A stretch of DNA of 64,000 bases, taken from Gemmobacter fulvus. GTDB lineage: Bacteria; Pseudomonadota; Alphaproteobacteria; Rhodobacterales; Rhodobacteraceae. The position numbers and the translations under genes were made by a program. Each line of letters begins with the position of its first letter. The first letter of the stretch is position 1. This document shows, piece after piece, positions 49,571 through 58,437 of this stretch. The DNA is taken from NCBI RefSeq assembly GCF_018798885.1, contig NZ_CP076362.1, positions 310,001 through 374,000 of the forward strand, given 5' to 3'. A model generated the notes under the pieces. It did no database searches. It was not told the origin of the DNA and saw only the letters and a program-made list of their open reading frames with translations.

Positions 49571-50170
49571 TCAGGGGGTGGAGGGGCGTGGCGGATCGGG
49601 CGGCATTGGATAAGGCGTTACGGATTTTAACGGGAATCCTTCCGAATTCCATTCATCCACACCGCCAGAAAACCAAAAGACCTGATCATGGCCATATTCG
49701 GCAATACGGCGGCTGGCATTCCAGCTGAGCCAGCAATCCAATTGGCAAAACACTACAAGGGCGCGGGTTTTATCGCCTGCGGTGACCTGGGCCAGCGACT
49801 GGCGCAAATAAGTCTCTTGCGCCGGGGTCAACTGGCCCCAGCCGACGATGGGCAGCCAGACCGCGCCGGGCAGGCTGGCATGGCTGTCAGGCGTGATCCA
49901 TGCGCCATTTTTATCTATTTCATAATGCTTTAGCGGGAATACATCCAGCAGGATCGCGCCGGCCTGCGCCAGATCGCGCACCGCCTTTGCCCCGACCTGT
50001 TGCACCCCCGCAGGCGGGGCTAGAACCACCGCCCGATACTGCGCCACCCGATAGCCGGTGGCCGGATCAAACAGCGGCGCATCGCTGCCAGAGGCCATTG
50101 CGGGAATAAACAGCAATAATAGCCGGGAAAGTTTGGCACCTATTTCGGGAATTAATCTTGAGCCTGTCAC
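49571..50170 (-). CDS. PQQ-associated rhodanese-like protein with CXXCW-type motif
   Basis: This 199-residue exported protein has a signal-like stretch (LSRLLLLFIPAMASGSDA) and a rhodanese-like fold ending in a Cys-rich loop, VVFCQLDCWLSWNASRRIAEYG, then VFWFSGGVDEW. This pattern matches the family found beside PQQ alcohol dehydrogenases and named after its CXXCW motif; here the spacing reads CQLDCW. Its function is unknown. It starts at a GTG (50170) with AGGGAT upstream and is divergent to the cytochrome c550 gene. Confidence 0.85.
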   Translation of the reverse strand: MTGSRLIPEIGAKLSRLLLLFIPAMASGSDAPLFDPATGYRVAQYRAVVLAPPAGVQQVGAKAVRDLAQAGAILLDVFPLKHYEIDKNGAWITPDSHASLPGAVWLPIVGWGQLTPAQETYLRQSLAQVTAGDKTRALVVFCQLDCWLSWNASRRIAEYGHDQVFWFSGGVDEWNSEGFPLKSVTPYPMPPDPPRPSTP

Positions 50171-50279
50171 CGTGATATCCCTTCTACGACTTTTGGCGAA
50201 TTTGGATTGCCCGACATTTTTGCCAATTCTGACCTCGAACCGTCAATTCGACCAAGATCGCCTCAAGGAACTATTCGCC

Positions 50280-50948
50280 ATGATCCGCCTCTCCATCACC
50301 TGTGCCACCCTGTTGATCTGTTCGGCGCAACTGGCGTTTGCGCATGGCGATACGGTGCCACAAGCGGTGGATACGTCAGGCCTGCCCGATCTGGGCGAGG
50401 CGATGGCCAGCGAGAACCCCTGGCGGACCGCAGAGGGAGATCTTCTGTTCTCGGCAGTCAAGATCGGTGCGAAAGGCTTCAACAGCAATTGCGCGCGCTG
50501 TCACGGGCTGGAGGCGATTGCAGGCGGGCTCGCCCCGGATCTGCGCTACCTTGAAGCCAGCGAATGGGGCGATGAATGGTATCTGTCGCGGGTGCTGACG
50601 GGATACGAGCAGAATGGCGCGGTCAAGATGCCGCCCTTTGCCGATATCCTCAGCCCCGAGGCGATCTGGGCGATCCGCACCTATATCGAAACCCGGCCTG
50701 ATCAGGAGGAGATGACAGCCCGCCAGCCGGAGCTGAGCGCCGCCCATGCGAAGGTCGAGGCGCTGGCCGCAGGTGGGGATGCAACAGCCATCGCCGCCGA
50801 GCTGGACGCGCTGGGTGACAGTTTTGCGGTCCTGTCGGGCGCGGCGCGGTCGGTGACGGCGCTGCATCAGGCGGCACATATCCTGCGGGCCGATCCGGCC
50901 CGGGCCCCGGCAGCGGCAGAGCTGATTGCCGCCACCTTGCGGAACTGA
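50280..50948 (+). CDS. Cytochrome c550 of PQQ alcohol oxidation (PedF-like)
   Basis: This 222-residue periplasmic monoheme cytochrome has a signal peptide (MIRLSITCATLLICSAQLAFA), a heme site Cys71-Ala-Arg-Cys74-His75 and a probable distal Met in GAVKMPPFADI. The C-terminal helical extension of about 80 residues is typical of the PedF-type c550 family. It likely takes electrons from the quinoprotein dehydrogenase encoded downstream. It is first in a rightward operon with the SoxYZ-like and metallohydrolase genes. Confidence 0.9.
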   Translation: MIRLSITCATLLICSAQLAFAHGDTVPQAVDTSGLPDLGEAMASENPWRTAEGDLLFSAVKIGAKGFNSNCARCHGLEAIAGGLAPDLRYLEASEWGDEWYLSRVLTGYEQNGAVKMPPFADILSPEAIWAIRTYIETRPDQEEMTARQPELSAAHAKVEALAAGGDATAIAAELDALGDSFAVLSGAARSVTALHQAAHILRADPARAPAAAELIAATLRN

Positions 50949-50955
50949 GGCCGGG

Positions 50956-51738
50956 ATGGGCGCGCTTCTGACAGACCGACTGCCCGGCGGCGCGCAACCC
51001 GTGTTGCAGGCCCGCACGGGCCGGGCCGCAGTGGGCGGCGACGCCTTCGACAGCGGCATGTGGCCGCTGCACCGCGAGGCGCATCTTGGCCCCGGCGCGC
51101 CGTGGCGGCAGGATCCGGCGGTGATGGTGCTGGCGCCGCTGTCGGCCGAAGATTCGGCGCATGTGCCCTTTGTGATCGACGCGACGGCACTGGCAGGCCC
51201 GGTGGGCCGGATCGTGGTGACGATTGATTACAGCCCGTTTTCCAAGGCCCTGACCTTCCACCCCGGCCGGGCGCTGCCCTTTCTGGGCTTCGGCGTGAAA
51301 TATGAAACCGCCGGGGCGCTGCGGGCGTCGGTGCAGGCTGGGCCAGACCAGATCTGGCACGTCGGGGCGGCCTATGTTTCGGCGCTGGGGGGCGGGTGCA
51401 GCGCGCCAGCGGTGTCGCATGCCCGGCCCGACTGGCAACGCGGTTTCGGCGAAATGCGCGCCCGGCTCTGGCCCGACAGCGGGCGGTTGCGGCTGTGCAT
51501 CCGGCATCCGCAGGATACCGGCCTCGCCGATGGCATCCCCGCCCATCACCTGACCAGCCTTGCGCTGCACGACGCGCAGGGGGCCGAGATTGCCCGGCTC
51601 GATCTGCATGAGCCCGTCGAAGAGAACCCGTCTTTCACCTTTCTGCTGCCTCCGCATCTCGCGGCGGAGCCGGTCACGCTGCATGCGCAGGATACGATGG
51701 GCAACCGTCTGTCCGGGCGGGTGGAGCCTTCGACATGA
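50956..51738 (+). CDS. Quinoprotein-associated SoxYZ-like carrier protein
   Basis: In this 260-residue protein residues about 28-150 are SoxY-like, with the swinging-arm cysteine Cys148 in LGGGCSAP, and residues about 165-260 are SoxZ-like. The fused form occurs beside PQQ dehydrogenases and is thought to act in a periplasmic relay, not in sulfur oxidation. The start at 50956 gives no evident signal peptide, which is odd for the family. The stop overlaps the next gene by 4 bp. Confidence 0.85.
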   Translation: MGALLTDRLPGGAQPVLQARTGRAAVGGDAFDSGMWPLHREAHLGPGAPWRQDPAVMVLAPLSAEDSAHVPFVIDATALAGPVGRIVVTIDYSPFSKALTFHPGRALPFLGFGVKYETAGALRASVQAGPDQIWHVGAAYVSALGGGCSAPAVSHARPDWQRGFGEMRARLWPDSGRLRLCIRHPQDTGLADGIPAHHLTSLALHDAQGAEIARLDLHEPVEENPSFTFLLPPHLAAEPVTLHAQDTMGNRLSGRVEPST

Positions 51739-52703
51739 CCGGCTTTCGCTCCCTTACCCGCCGATCGCTGGTGGCCGGGGCAGCAGCGGCAACGGCACTT
51801 GCCCTCCCTCGTGCCGTCGCTCAAGCGCAGCCCCGTGGTTATGACCTTCTGCCTCAGGAGGTGGCCGCGGGGCTGTGGATGATTACCGGCGCGCCCGAAA
51901 GCTTTGCCCGCAGCAATGGCGGGGCGATTGTCAATATCGTGCTGCTGGCCAGTGCCGAAGGTGCCATCATCATCGACACCGGATCGACCGCCCGCATGGG
52001 GGCCGAAATCCGCGCCTTTGCCGACCAGCGGCTGGGCGGGGTGGCGCGTGTAATCAACACCCATCACCATCCCGACCACTGGTTCGGCAATATCGCCTTT
52101 GCAGACCGCCCGATCCTCGCCCTGCCCGCGACTGGCGATCTGTGCCGCAGATCCGCGCCCGACTATGCCGCCTCGCTCTATGCACTGCTCGGGCCGTGGA
52201 TGGCGGGCACCACGCCCACCCCGCCCGGCCAGCGGATCGAGAGCGACGAGTTGGTGATCGGCGGGCGCACGCTGCGGCTGCTGGCCCTGTCGGGGCACAG
52301 TGCTGCCGATCTGGTGGTGCAGGATGTTCAGACCGGCGTGCTGATTGCGGGGGATCTGCTGTTTCTGGACCGCGCGCCCAGCTTTCCCGATGCCGATGTG
52401 GCGCGCTGGCTGCGCGCGCTGGACCGGCTGGCGGGTCTGGAAACCTCAGGGGTGGTGCCCGGCCATGGCCCGTTTCACCGCTCAGGGGCCGCGCTGGCGC
52501 AGACCCGGCAGTATCTGGAACTGACCCGTGACCGGCTCGATCAGGCCGCAGCTCTGGGCCTGAGCCCGGTCGAGGCGATGGCCGCAGGCCCGGCCCCGGC
52601 CTTTCGCGCCCTTGGCGCCAATCCCGAAGAATACATCCGCACCGTCGCGCAGCGATGGGCGGATCACGAGCGCACGGCCCTGCCCGTCATCGGCGGGCTG
52701 TGA
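51735..52703 (+). CDS. Quinoprotein-relay metallo-beta-lactamase-fold hydrolase (SoxH-like)
   Basis: This 322-residue exported protein has a twin-arginine signal (LTRRSLVAGAAAATALALPR) and an MBL fold with the metal motif NTHHHPDHWFGN, then SGHSAADLVV and VPGHGPFHRSG. It matches the SoxH-related zinc hydrolases found with SoxYZ-like carriers next to PQQ dehydrogenases. It starts inside the SoxYZ-like stop (ATGA). Its chemical step is not known. Confidence 0.88.
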   Translation: MTGFRSLTRRSLVAGAAAATALALPRAVAQAQPRGYDLLPQEVAAGLWMITGAPESFARSNGGAIVNIVLLASAEGAIIIDTGSTARMGAEIRAFADQRLGGVARVINTHHHPDHWFGNIAFADRPILALPATGDLCRRSAPDYAASLYALLGPWMAGTTPTPPGQRIESDELVIGGRTLRLLALSGHSAADLVVQDVQTGVLIAGDLLFLDRAPSFPDADVARWLRALDRLAGLETSGVVPGHGPFHRSGAALAQTRQYLELTRDRLDQAAALGLSPVEAMAAGPAPAFRALGANPEEYIRTVAQRWADHERTALPVIGGL

Positions 52704-52775
52704 TCCGGCCCCGCAAGACCAAACCGCAAGAAGTGGGCTCCAGCCCGACAGATTCACGCCAAGGAGGAGACAGAC

Positions 52776-54626
52776 ATGACCCTAATTCGCAGCCTCACCG
52801 CCGCCAGTGTGCTTGCACTGGCCTGCATGGGCAGCGCAGGCCCCGCGCTTGCCGCCGATGTGACCTGGGATGACATCCTGAACGATCATCAGACCACGGA
52901 TGACGTGCTGATGTATGGCATGGGCAACAATGCCCAACGCTATTCGACGCTGAACCAGATCAATGCCGAAACGGTGAAACATCTGCGCCCGGCATGGGCC
53001 TTTTCGTTCGGCGATGAAAAGCAGCGCGGCCAGGAGGCACAGGCCATCGTGCATGACGGGGTGATCTATATCACCGGATCCTACAGCCGGATCTGGGCGC
53101 TGGATGCCAAGACCGGCAAGCGGCTGTGGAAATTCGAGGCGCGGCTGGCCGAAGACATCCGGCCCTGCTGCGATGTGGTGAACCGTGGTGCTGCGATCTA
53201 TGGCGACAAGGTGTTTTTCGGCGCGCTCGATGCCTCGATCTATGCGTTGGACAAGAACACCGGCAAGGTGGTCTGGCGCGAGAAATTCGGCGATCACAAG
53301 GTCGGTTATACGATGACCGGCGCGCCGACCATCGTGAAGGACAAGGAGACGGACCGGGTCATGTTGATCCACGGCTCGTCCGGCGATGAATTCGGTGTGG
53401 TGGGCAAACTGTACGCCCGCGATCCCGATACTGGCGCGGAAATCTGGATGCGCCCCTTCGTCGAAGGCCATATGGGGGCCAAGGACGGCAAGGACAGCAC
53501 GGTCACCGGCGATCCGGCGGCCCCCAGCTGGCCCAACAATGCCGATGGCAGCAAGGTCGAGGCCTGGAGCCATGGCGGCGGTGCCCCCTGGCAATCGGCC
53601 AGCTTCGATGTGGAAACCAACACCATCATCGTCGGGGCCGGCAATCCTGCGCCGTGGAACACCTGGGCGCGCACGCCGGGCGACAGCCTCTATACCTCGG
53701 GTCAGGCCTATGTCGATCCGTCGAATGGCGAGTTGATCGGCTTTTACCAGCACACCCCGAATGATGCCTGGGACTTTTCGGGCAACAATGAAATCGTGCT
53801 GTTCGACTTCACCGACAAGGATGGCAAACAGCACCGCGCCGGCGCCCATGCCGACCGCAACGGGTTCTTCTATGTGACCGATGTTGATGCGCTGTCAAAG
53901 CGCGGCGGCGAGATCAACCGCCCGACGGCGCTGCTGAATGCCTTCCCCTTTGTCGATGGTATCACCTGGGCCAAGGGCATTGATCTGGAAACCGGTCGCC
54001 CGATCGAAAACGAAGGCCAGCGCCCGCCGCTGCCGAAAGAGGGTGAAACCAAGGGTGAAACCATTCAGGTGACGCCGCCCTTCCTCGGTGGCAAGAACTG
54101 GAACCCGATGGCCTATAGCCAGAAAACCGGCCTGTTCTATGTGCCCGCCAACAACTGGACCGAAGATTACTGGACCGAGAATGTCACCTATCAGGCCGGG
54201 GCCGCCTATCTGGGCCAAGGCTTCCGCATCAAGCGGCTGTTCGATGACCATATCGGCACGCTGCGCGCCTATGATCCGGCCACCGGCGAAAAGAAATGGG
54301 AACATAAAGAAGAGTTCCCGCTCTGGGCCGGGGTTCTGGCGACGGCGGGCGATGTGGTGTTCACCGGCACCTCGGATGGTTTCGTGAAGGCCTTCCATTC
54401 CGAAACCGGCGAGGTTCTGTGGGAGTTCCAGACTGGCTCCGGCATCATCTCGCAGCCGGTGACATGGGAACTGGATGGCAAGCAATATCTGGGCATTGCC
54501 TCGGGCTATGGCGGCGCGGTGCCGCTCTGGGGCGGGGATATGGCGACGCTGACCACACAGGTCAGCCAGGGGGGATCGTTCTGGGTGTTCGAGATCCCGG
54601 ACGAGCTGCTCGCCTCGGCGCAGTAA
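52776..54626 (+). CDS. exaA: PQQ-dependent alcohol dehydrogenase, quinoprotein ethanol dehydrogenase type
   Basis: This 616-residue periplasmic enzyme has a signal peptide ending near PALAADVTW and an eight-bladed propeller. Seen directly: the vicinal disulfide Cys131-Cys132 (RPCCDVVNRG), VGAGNPAPWNTWA, and the catalytic Asp333 in NDAWDFSGNNE. The residue two after it is Ser335, not Asp, which points to a calcium rather than a lanthanide enzyme. Blocks such as NAFPFVDGITWAKG and FLGGKNWNPMAYS match the ExaA/PedE branch rather than MxaF. Electrons should pass to the cytochrome c550 encoded upstream. AAGGAGGA precedes the ATG and a hairpin terminator follows. Confidence 0.93.
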   Translation: MTLIRSLTAASVLALACMGSAGPALAADVTWDDILNDHQTTDDVLMYGMGNNAQRYSTLNQINAETVKHLRPAWAFSFGDEKQRGQEAQAIVHDGVIYITGSYSRIWALDAKTGKRLWKFEARLAEDIRPCCDVVNRGAAIYGDKVFFGALDASIYALDKNTGKVVWREKFGDHKVGYTMTGAPTIVKDKETDRVMLIHGSSGDEFGVVGKLYARDPDTGAEIWMRPFVEGHMGAKDGKDSTVTGDPAAPSWPNNADGSKVEAWSHGGGAPWQSASFDVETNTIIVGAGNPAPWNTWARTPGDSLYTSGQAYVDPSNGELIGFYQHTPNDAWDFSGNNEIVLFDFTDKDGKQHRAGAHADRNGFFYVTDVDALSKRGGEINRPTALLNAFPFVDGITWAKGIDLETGRPIENEGQRPPLPKEGETKGETIQVTPPFLGGKNWNPMAYSQKTGLFYVPANNWTEDYWTENVTYQAGAAYLGQGFRIKRLFDDHIGTLRAYDPATGEKKWEHKEEFPLWAGVLATAGDVVFTGTSDGFVKAFHSETGEVLWEFQTGSGIISQPVTWELDGKQYLGIASGYGGAVPLWGGDMATLTTQVSQGGSFWVFEIPDELLASAQ

Positions 54627-54635
54627 TCCCTTCGG

Positions 54636-54677
54636 TCGGGCGGGGCCCCCAGCCCCGCCCGATCCCCCCCCCTTTTT
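54636..54677 (+). terminator. Rho-independent terminator after the alcohol dehydrogenase
   Basis: The arms TCGGGCGGGG and CCCCGCCCGA pair perfectly around 7 nt and are followed by a C-run and five Ts. It is the clearest intrinsic terminator in the window. Some read-through into the pentapeptide gene is possible. Confidence 0.85.
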
Positions 54678-54699
54678 CCGTGTTCTGAAAGGATTTCCC

Positions 54700-55332
54700 A
54701 TGCCACAGCCGCTTTTGCCGCTGGCCCTTGCGCTGATGGTCGGCACCGGGCTGGCCACCGCCGCCCTGGCGGATGTTCCGGGCCAGCAAGCCGATTATCC
54801 CGTCATCGTTGACTCCGATCCGCCGCGCGAGGGGCCGCTGGTGCTGAATGGCTGCACGCTTGCCCCCGGTGCAGTCTGCCCCGGCGTCGATCTGCGCCAT
54901 GCCGATCTGCGCGGGATCAAGCTCAACGGGGCCGATCTGCGCGGCGCGATCCTGACCCGCGCCAATTTCTTCGGCGCCGAGTTGCGCGGAACCGATCTGT
55001 CCGGCGCGGATCTGCGGGGGGCCGATCTGTCGATGACCCAGGCGCAGGGCATCAAGCTGCGCAAGGCCCGGATGACCGGGGCCAATCTGGATTACGCCCG
55101 CCTGTCGGGCGCTGATCTTTCGGGCGCCGATCTGACCGCCGCCACGCTGGAGGCGGTGATGGCCCCGAAGGCGCGGTTTGTGGGGGCAACGCTGGTCAGC
55201 GCCAATATGATGGAGGCGAAATTCTACAATGCCGATTTTGCCGAGGCGCATCTGGAGGGCAATCACGCGCCCTATGCGATCTGGGAAGGCGTGCATATGG
55301 AGAATTGCACCGGATGCCCCGTCGACTGGTGA
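54700..55332 (+). CDS. Secreted pentapeptide-repeat protein next to the alcohol dehydrogenase
   Basis: This 210-residue protein has a signal peptide (MPQPLLPLALALMVGTGLATAALA) and a run of pentapeptide repeats A(D/N)LXX over residues about 64-180 (LRGADLSMTQA, LSGADLSGADL, ATLVSANMMEA). It ends in MENCTGCPVDW with two cysteines. Repeats of this kind form a right-handed quadrilateral beta-helix. Function is unknown; its place directly after the dehydrogenase and a GGATTT-type Shine-Dalgarno suggest a role tied to periplasmic alcohol oxidation. Confidence 0.82.
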   Translation: MPQPLLPLALALMVGTGLATAALADVPGQQADYPVIVDSDPPREGPLVLNGCTLAPGAVCPGVDLRHADLRGIKLNGADLRGAILTRANFFGAELRGTDLSGADLRGADLSMTQAQGIKLRKARMTGANLDYARLSGADLSGADLTAATLEAVMAPKARFVGATLVSANMMEAKFYNADFAEAHLEGNHAPYAIWEGVHMENCTGCPVDW

Positions 55333-55739
55333 GTGCGGCCCTGCTGGCCTGCGTGCCGGGCATGGCCCCGGCGTCGGATCTGGCCCCGGACCTGGCAGGC
55401 GGGCTGCGGGCCTGCCGCACCCTGACCGCGGCGGCAGCGCGGCTTGCCTGTTATGACGCGCTGCCCGCCGGGGCCGCCACGCTGACCTTTTCGGGCCATG
55501 GCAGCCACATCACCCCCGGTTTTCAGATCGACCAGCCGCAACGGTTGCGGTTTGAAAACACCGATGCGGTGATGGTGATCTATCTGCTGGATGCCGCCGG
55601 GGCGGTGGTACAGAACCTGCATCAGGGTGGCGTCGGCACTGGCGCATTCCTGATCGACGAACCCGGACAGTATCGCGTGCAGATCAATGCCACCGGCGGC
55701 TGGCGGATCTGGCTGGAAACACCCGAGCCGCCCGGCTGA
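55314..55739 (+). CDS. Small exported protein of unknown function
   Basis: This 141-residue product has a signal-like start (RRLVSAALLACVPGMAPASD), then a CRTLTAAAARLACYDAL segment; the pattern Cys-x10-13-RLACYDAL occurs near the start of several unrelated periplasmic proteins. The rest looks like a beta-sandwich (FQIDQPQRLRFENTDAVMVI, then VQINATGGWRIWLE). Its start at 55314 overlaps the pentapeptide gene by 19 bp, so it is translationally coupled. I do not recognise a family. Confidence 0.65.
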   Translation: MPRRLVSAALLACVPGMAPASDLAPDLAGGLRACRTLTAAAARLACYDALPAGAATLTFSGHGSHITPGFQIDQPQRLRFENTDAVMVIYLLDAAGAVVQNLHQGGVGTGAFLIDEPGQYRVQINATGGWRIWLETPEPPG

Positions 55740-55880
55740 CCCGGGCCAAGGCAGGGGCCGCGCGACAGTCACGATGCGGTGAGGGGCGCAAGCCCGGCAG
55801 ATGCTTTCCCACTCGGGCTGCTTTAGGGTCGCATCCAGGCGGGGGTTTCCGCTTTGCGTCTTGAACAGATGGGGTGAGAT

Positions 55881-56309
55881 GTGATCGCGCGTGCAGCTAT
55901 TTTGGCCTTTCTGGTGCTGACCGGTCCGGGGGCTGCGGAAACCGTCACCATTCGCAATGATGGCGGCGGCAATGTCACCGCCTACATCGAACGGCGGGCA
56001 CAGCTGGCACGGGTGGACTCCGTCAGGATTGCGGGCAAGTGCCTGTCATCCTGCACAATCTTCACCACCCTTCCCAATGCCTGTGTCATGCCGCGCGCCG
56101 TGATCGGCTTTCACGGCACATTGCCGCGCGTGCCGTTCATCCAGATGCAGCTGGATATGAGGCTGGGCGATTTCTATCGGGGCGAGGTGCGCAGGCGCTA
56201 TGCTGCGGAATGGCGGCACCTGCGCGGCGGCAATGAGATGCACGTCATCAGCGGCCGGGAACTGGCCCGGCTCGATCCCGAAGTGCGGCTGTGTCGCAAG
56301 CGGCAATAA
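55881..56309 (+). CDS. Small exported protein, ClpP/SDH-like fold suspected
   Basis: This 142-residue protein begins at a GTG (55881) with GGGTGAG before it and a signal-like stretch (MIARAAILAFLVLTGPGAAE). The segment VDSVRIAGKCLSSCTIFTTL, then AVIGFHG, resembles the crotonase/ClpP-like periplasmic proteins in which a Ser follows a Cys-Ser-Ser-Cys turn. It is too short for a full protease of this kind. No operon partner is evident. Confidence 0.6.
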   Translation: MIARAAILAFLVLTGPGAAETVTIRNDGGGNVTAYIERRAQLARVDSVRIAGKCLSSCTIFTTLPNACVMPRAVIGFHGTLPRVPFIQMQLDMRLGDFYRGEVRRRYAAEWRHLRGGNEMHVISGRELARLDPEVRLCRKRQ

Positions 56310-56393
56310 CCTGAGGGGCTTGGGTGCCCCTTGCCGCCGCCCGCATTCGGCTGCGCACTTCAGCGCGTTGGGCATCCGTGCTACGCTCGCGGC

Positions 56394-57224
56394 ATGGCCA
56401 GCTCGTCCACCTTTCATATCCGCCAGTCAAGCACGGCACTTTTCCGTGCCCTCGTCTCGCAATACCCGGCGGTGATCCTTGTGCGCGCGGGCACGAAACG
56501 GGTGCAGCAAGGCACACGGCAGGTCACGATCACCCCGGCCTCGATCGGGGTGCTGCCCGCGCATGTGCCGCTGACGATTGAAAACCAGCCGTCTTTGACC
56601 GGGCCCTATGCCGCCAGCCTGCTGATCCCGGCAGAGAGTGTTCTGGACAGCTTGCGGAAAGAGGCCCTGCCCGACGGCGACCCCTGCAAGACGACCCGCC
56701 ATGACCGCGCCCTCGCTGCGTTCGAAAGGGCGCTGACGGTGCTGGAGGATCCGTTGACGCCAGACCGGCTGCGCAACCATGCGGTGCGCGAGGTCTTGCT
56801 GTGGCTTGGAGAAGAGGGCATCGGCTTTGGTCCGGTGCGGCCGGTGTCGCTGACCAACAGACTGCGATCTGCCCTGTCGCAAGACCCGGATACGCCCTGG
56901 CGTTCCGCGGACGCCGCCCGGGCCTTGGCGGTCAGCGAAGCTACGCTGCGCCGGCGGCTTGCGGCAGATGGCACGAGTTTTGGCGATCTGCTGGTTGATG
57001 TGCGGATGACCCATGCTCTGGGCCTGCTGCAAACCTCGGATCTTGCGATAAATCGCATTGCGCTTGAGGTGGGTTATGCCTCTGCCTCGCGCTTTGCCGT
57101 GCGCTTCAAGGCGCGGTTCGGGGTCAGCCCTTCGGCCATCCGCAGCCCAACCCAGCCTGCCCGCACGGGGATTGAGCGGATCGGCACAGTCAAAGACCCG
57201 AGCGGCACCGCAGAGCAGGGGTGA
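56394..57224 (+). CDS. AraC family regulator
   Basis: This 276-residue regulator has an N-terminal cupin-like sensor (VILVRAGTKRVQQGTRQVTI) and a C-terminal AraC domain (AARALAVSEATLRRRLAADG, INRIALEVGYASASRFAVRF). The start at 56394 was chosen because the sensor domain begins there; an upstream in-frame extension is Cys- and Pro-rich and lacks a ribosome-binding site. It may control the PEBP-like gene just downstream (40 bp), but no operator is evident. Confidence 0.85.
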   Translation: MASSSTFHIRQSSTALFRALVSQYPAVILVRAGTKRVQQGTRQVTITPASIGVLPAHVPLTIENQPSLTGPYAASLLIPAESVLDSLRKEALPDGDPCKTTRHDRALAAFERALTVLEDPLTPDRLRNHAVREVLLWLGEEGIGFGPVRPVSLTNRLRSALSQDPDTPWRSADAARALAVSEATLRRRLAADGTSFGDLLVDVRMTHALGLLQTSDLAINRIALEVGYASASRFAVRFKARFGVSPSAIRSPTQPARTGIERIGTVKDPSGTAEQG

Positions 57225-57264
57225 TCAGCCTAGGATCAGGGGGTATTCGCAACAGGAGACCCCG

Positions 57265-57828
57265 ATGACGAAGATGCCCCGCCGTCCCGCCGTGATTGCC
57301 CTGACCCTGCTGGCACACGCATACGCCCCGCCTGCCCGTGCCGACATGACCCTGATGTCTGCCGATATTGCCGACGGGCAGATCGTGACGACCGATCAGG
57401 TTCTGGACGGGTTTGGCTGTGCGGGCAGCAATATGGCCCCCTCCCTGTCCTGGGATGGCGCGCCCGAAGGCACACAAAGCTTTGTCGTGACCGCCTATGA
57501 CCCCGACGCGCCGACAGGCTCGGGCTGGTGGCACTGGTCGGTGTTCAACATCCCGGCAGAGATCACCAGCCTGCCCGAAGGCAGTGGCAGCCCTGAACAT
57601 CCGCTGCCCTCTGGTGCCATCGCCGCGCGGAACGACTTTTCGCGAAACGATTTTGGCGGCTTCTGCCCGCCCGTCGGCGATGAACCGCATCACTATGTCT
57701 TTACGGTCTATGCCATGCCGCAAGCGGCCCTGCCGCTGGATGAAACCGCCTCGGGCGCGATGGTCGGCTATTATACCAACAGCGGCAGCCTCGCCCGCGC
57801 CTCGATCACGGCGGTCTTCGGGCGCTGA
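57265..57828 (+). CDS. YbhB/YbcL-type PEBP family exported protein
   Basis: This 187-residue protein has a signal peptide (MTKMPRRPAVIALTLLAHAY) and the phosphatidylethanolamine-binding fold: GFGCAGSNMAPSLSWDGAPE, VTAYDPDAPTGSGWWHWSVF, then HHYVFTVYAMPQAALPLDE. Bacterial members are of unclear function; some bind small anions or inhibit enzymes. AGGAGA precedes the ATG at 57265. It follows the AraC gene by 40 bp and may be its target. Confidence 0.85.
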   Translation: MTKMPRRPAVIALTLLAHAYAPPARADMTLMSADIADGQIVTTDQVLDGFGCAGSNMAPSLSWDGAPEGTQSFVVTAYDPDAPTGSGWWHWSVFNIPAEITSLPEGSGSPEHPLPSGAIAARNDFSRNDFGGFCPPVGDEPHHYVFTVYAMPQAALPLDETASGAMVGYYTNSGSLARASITAVFGR

Positions 57829-57872
57829 GGCGGCTGGAGAACATCAAGCCACGGATACAAAAGGACAGATCC

Positions 57873-58358
57873 ATGCACCCGTCTGACCACCTGCTCACTG
57901 CCGACCAGATCGAGAATATGGAGGGCCTACACAAGACCCATTTCCTCAATCCCAATGCGGTGCGCATCAACAAATCCCTCGGGGATCGCACCGGCCTGAC
58001 CGGCCTCGGCTTTCACATCATCGAAGTTGACCCCGGGCATGAGACGACAGAGCATCATGTGCATTACCACGAGGATGAATGCGTTTATGTTCTGGAAGGC
58101 CATGCCACTGCGTATATCGGGGACGCCGCGTTTGCGGTCGGTCCGGGTGATTTTCTGGGCTATCCGAAAGGCGGGCTGGCCCATTCGATCTGCAATACCG
58201 GCTCTGTGCGCTTGCGCTGCATTGTGGTTGGTCAGCGGCTCGCGCAGGATGTTGCCGACTATCCGCGCCTGAACAAACGCATCTATCGCAATGCGGGACT
58301 TCCTTGGAACCTGGTGGATCATGCCGCCATTGCAGAACCCAAGGCCGGTGCGAAATAG
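57873..58358 (+). CDS. Cupin-domain protein
   Basis: This 161-residue single-domain cupin has the first metal motif in HETTEHHVHYHEDECVYVLEG and the second region in GDFLGYPKGGLAHSICNTG. His and Glu residues that could bind a metal are all present. Small cupins of this kind act as isomerases, dioxygenases or sensors; nothing here decides the role. It lies 44 bp after the PEBP gene and 79 bp before the carbonic-anhydrase-like gene. Confidence 0.85.
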   Translation: MHPSDHLLTADQIENMEGLHKTHFLNPNAVRINKSLGDRTGLTGLGFHIIEVDPGHETTEHHVHYHEDECVYVLEGHATAYIGDAAFAVGPGDFLGYPKGGLAHSICNTGSVRLRCIVVGQRLAQDVADYPRLNKRIYRNAGLPWNLVDHAAIAEPKAGAK

Positions 58359-58437
58359 CGGTGTTATGCCCTGTGTCTCGTGTCGGGGTGTCCCTGCGAG
58401 AGGCAGGATCAACGGTCCACAAGACAAGAGGTGATCC

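Noticed and set aside
50956-51738. A sulfur-oxidation (Sox) system
   Set aside because: The SoxYZ-like fusion and SoxH-like hydrolase are the forms that accompany PQQ dehydrogenases; no soxA, soxX, soxB or soxCD is present.
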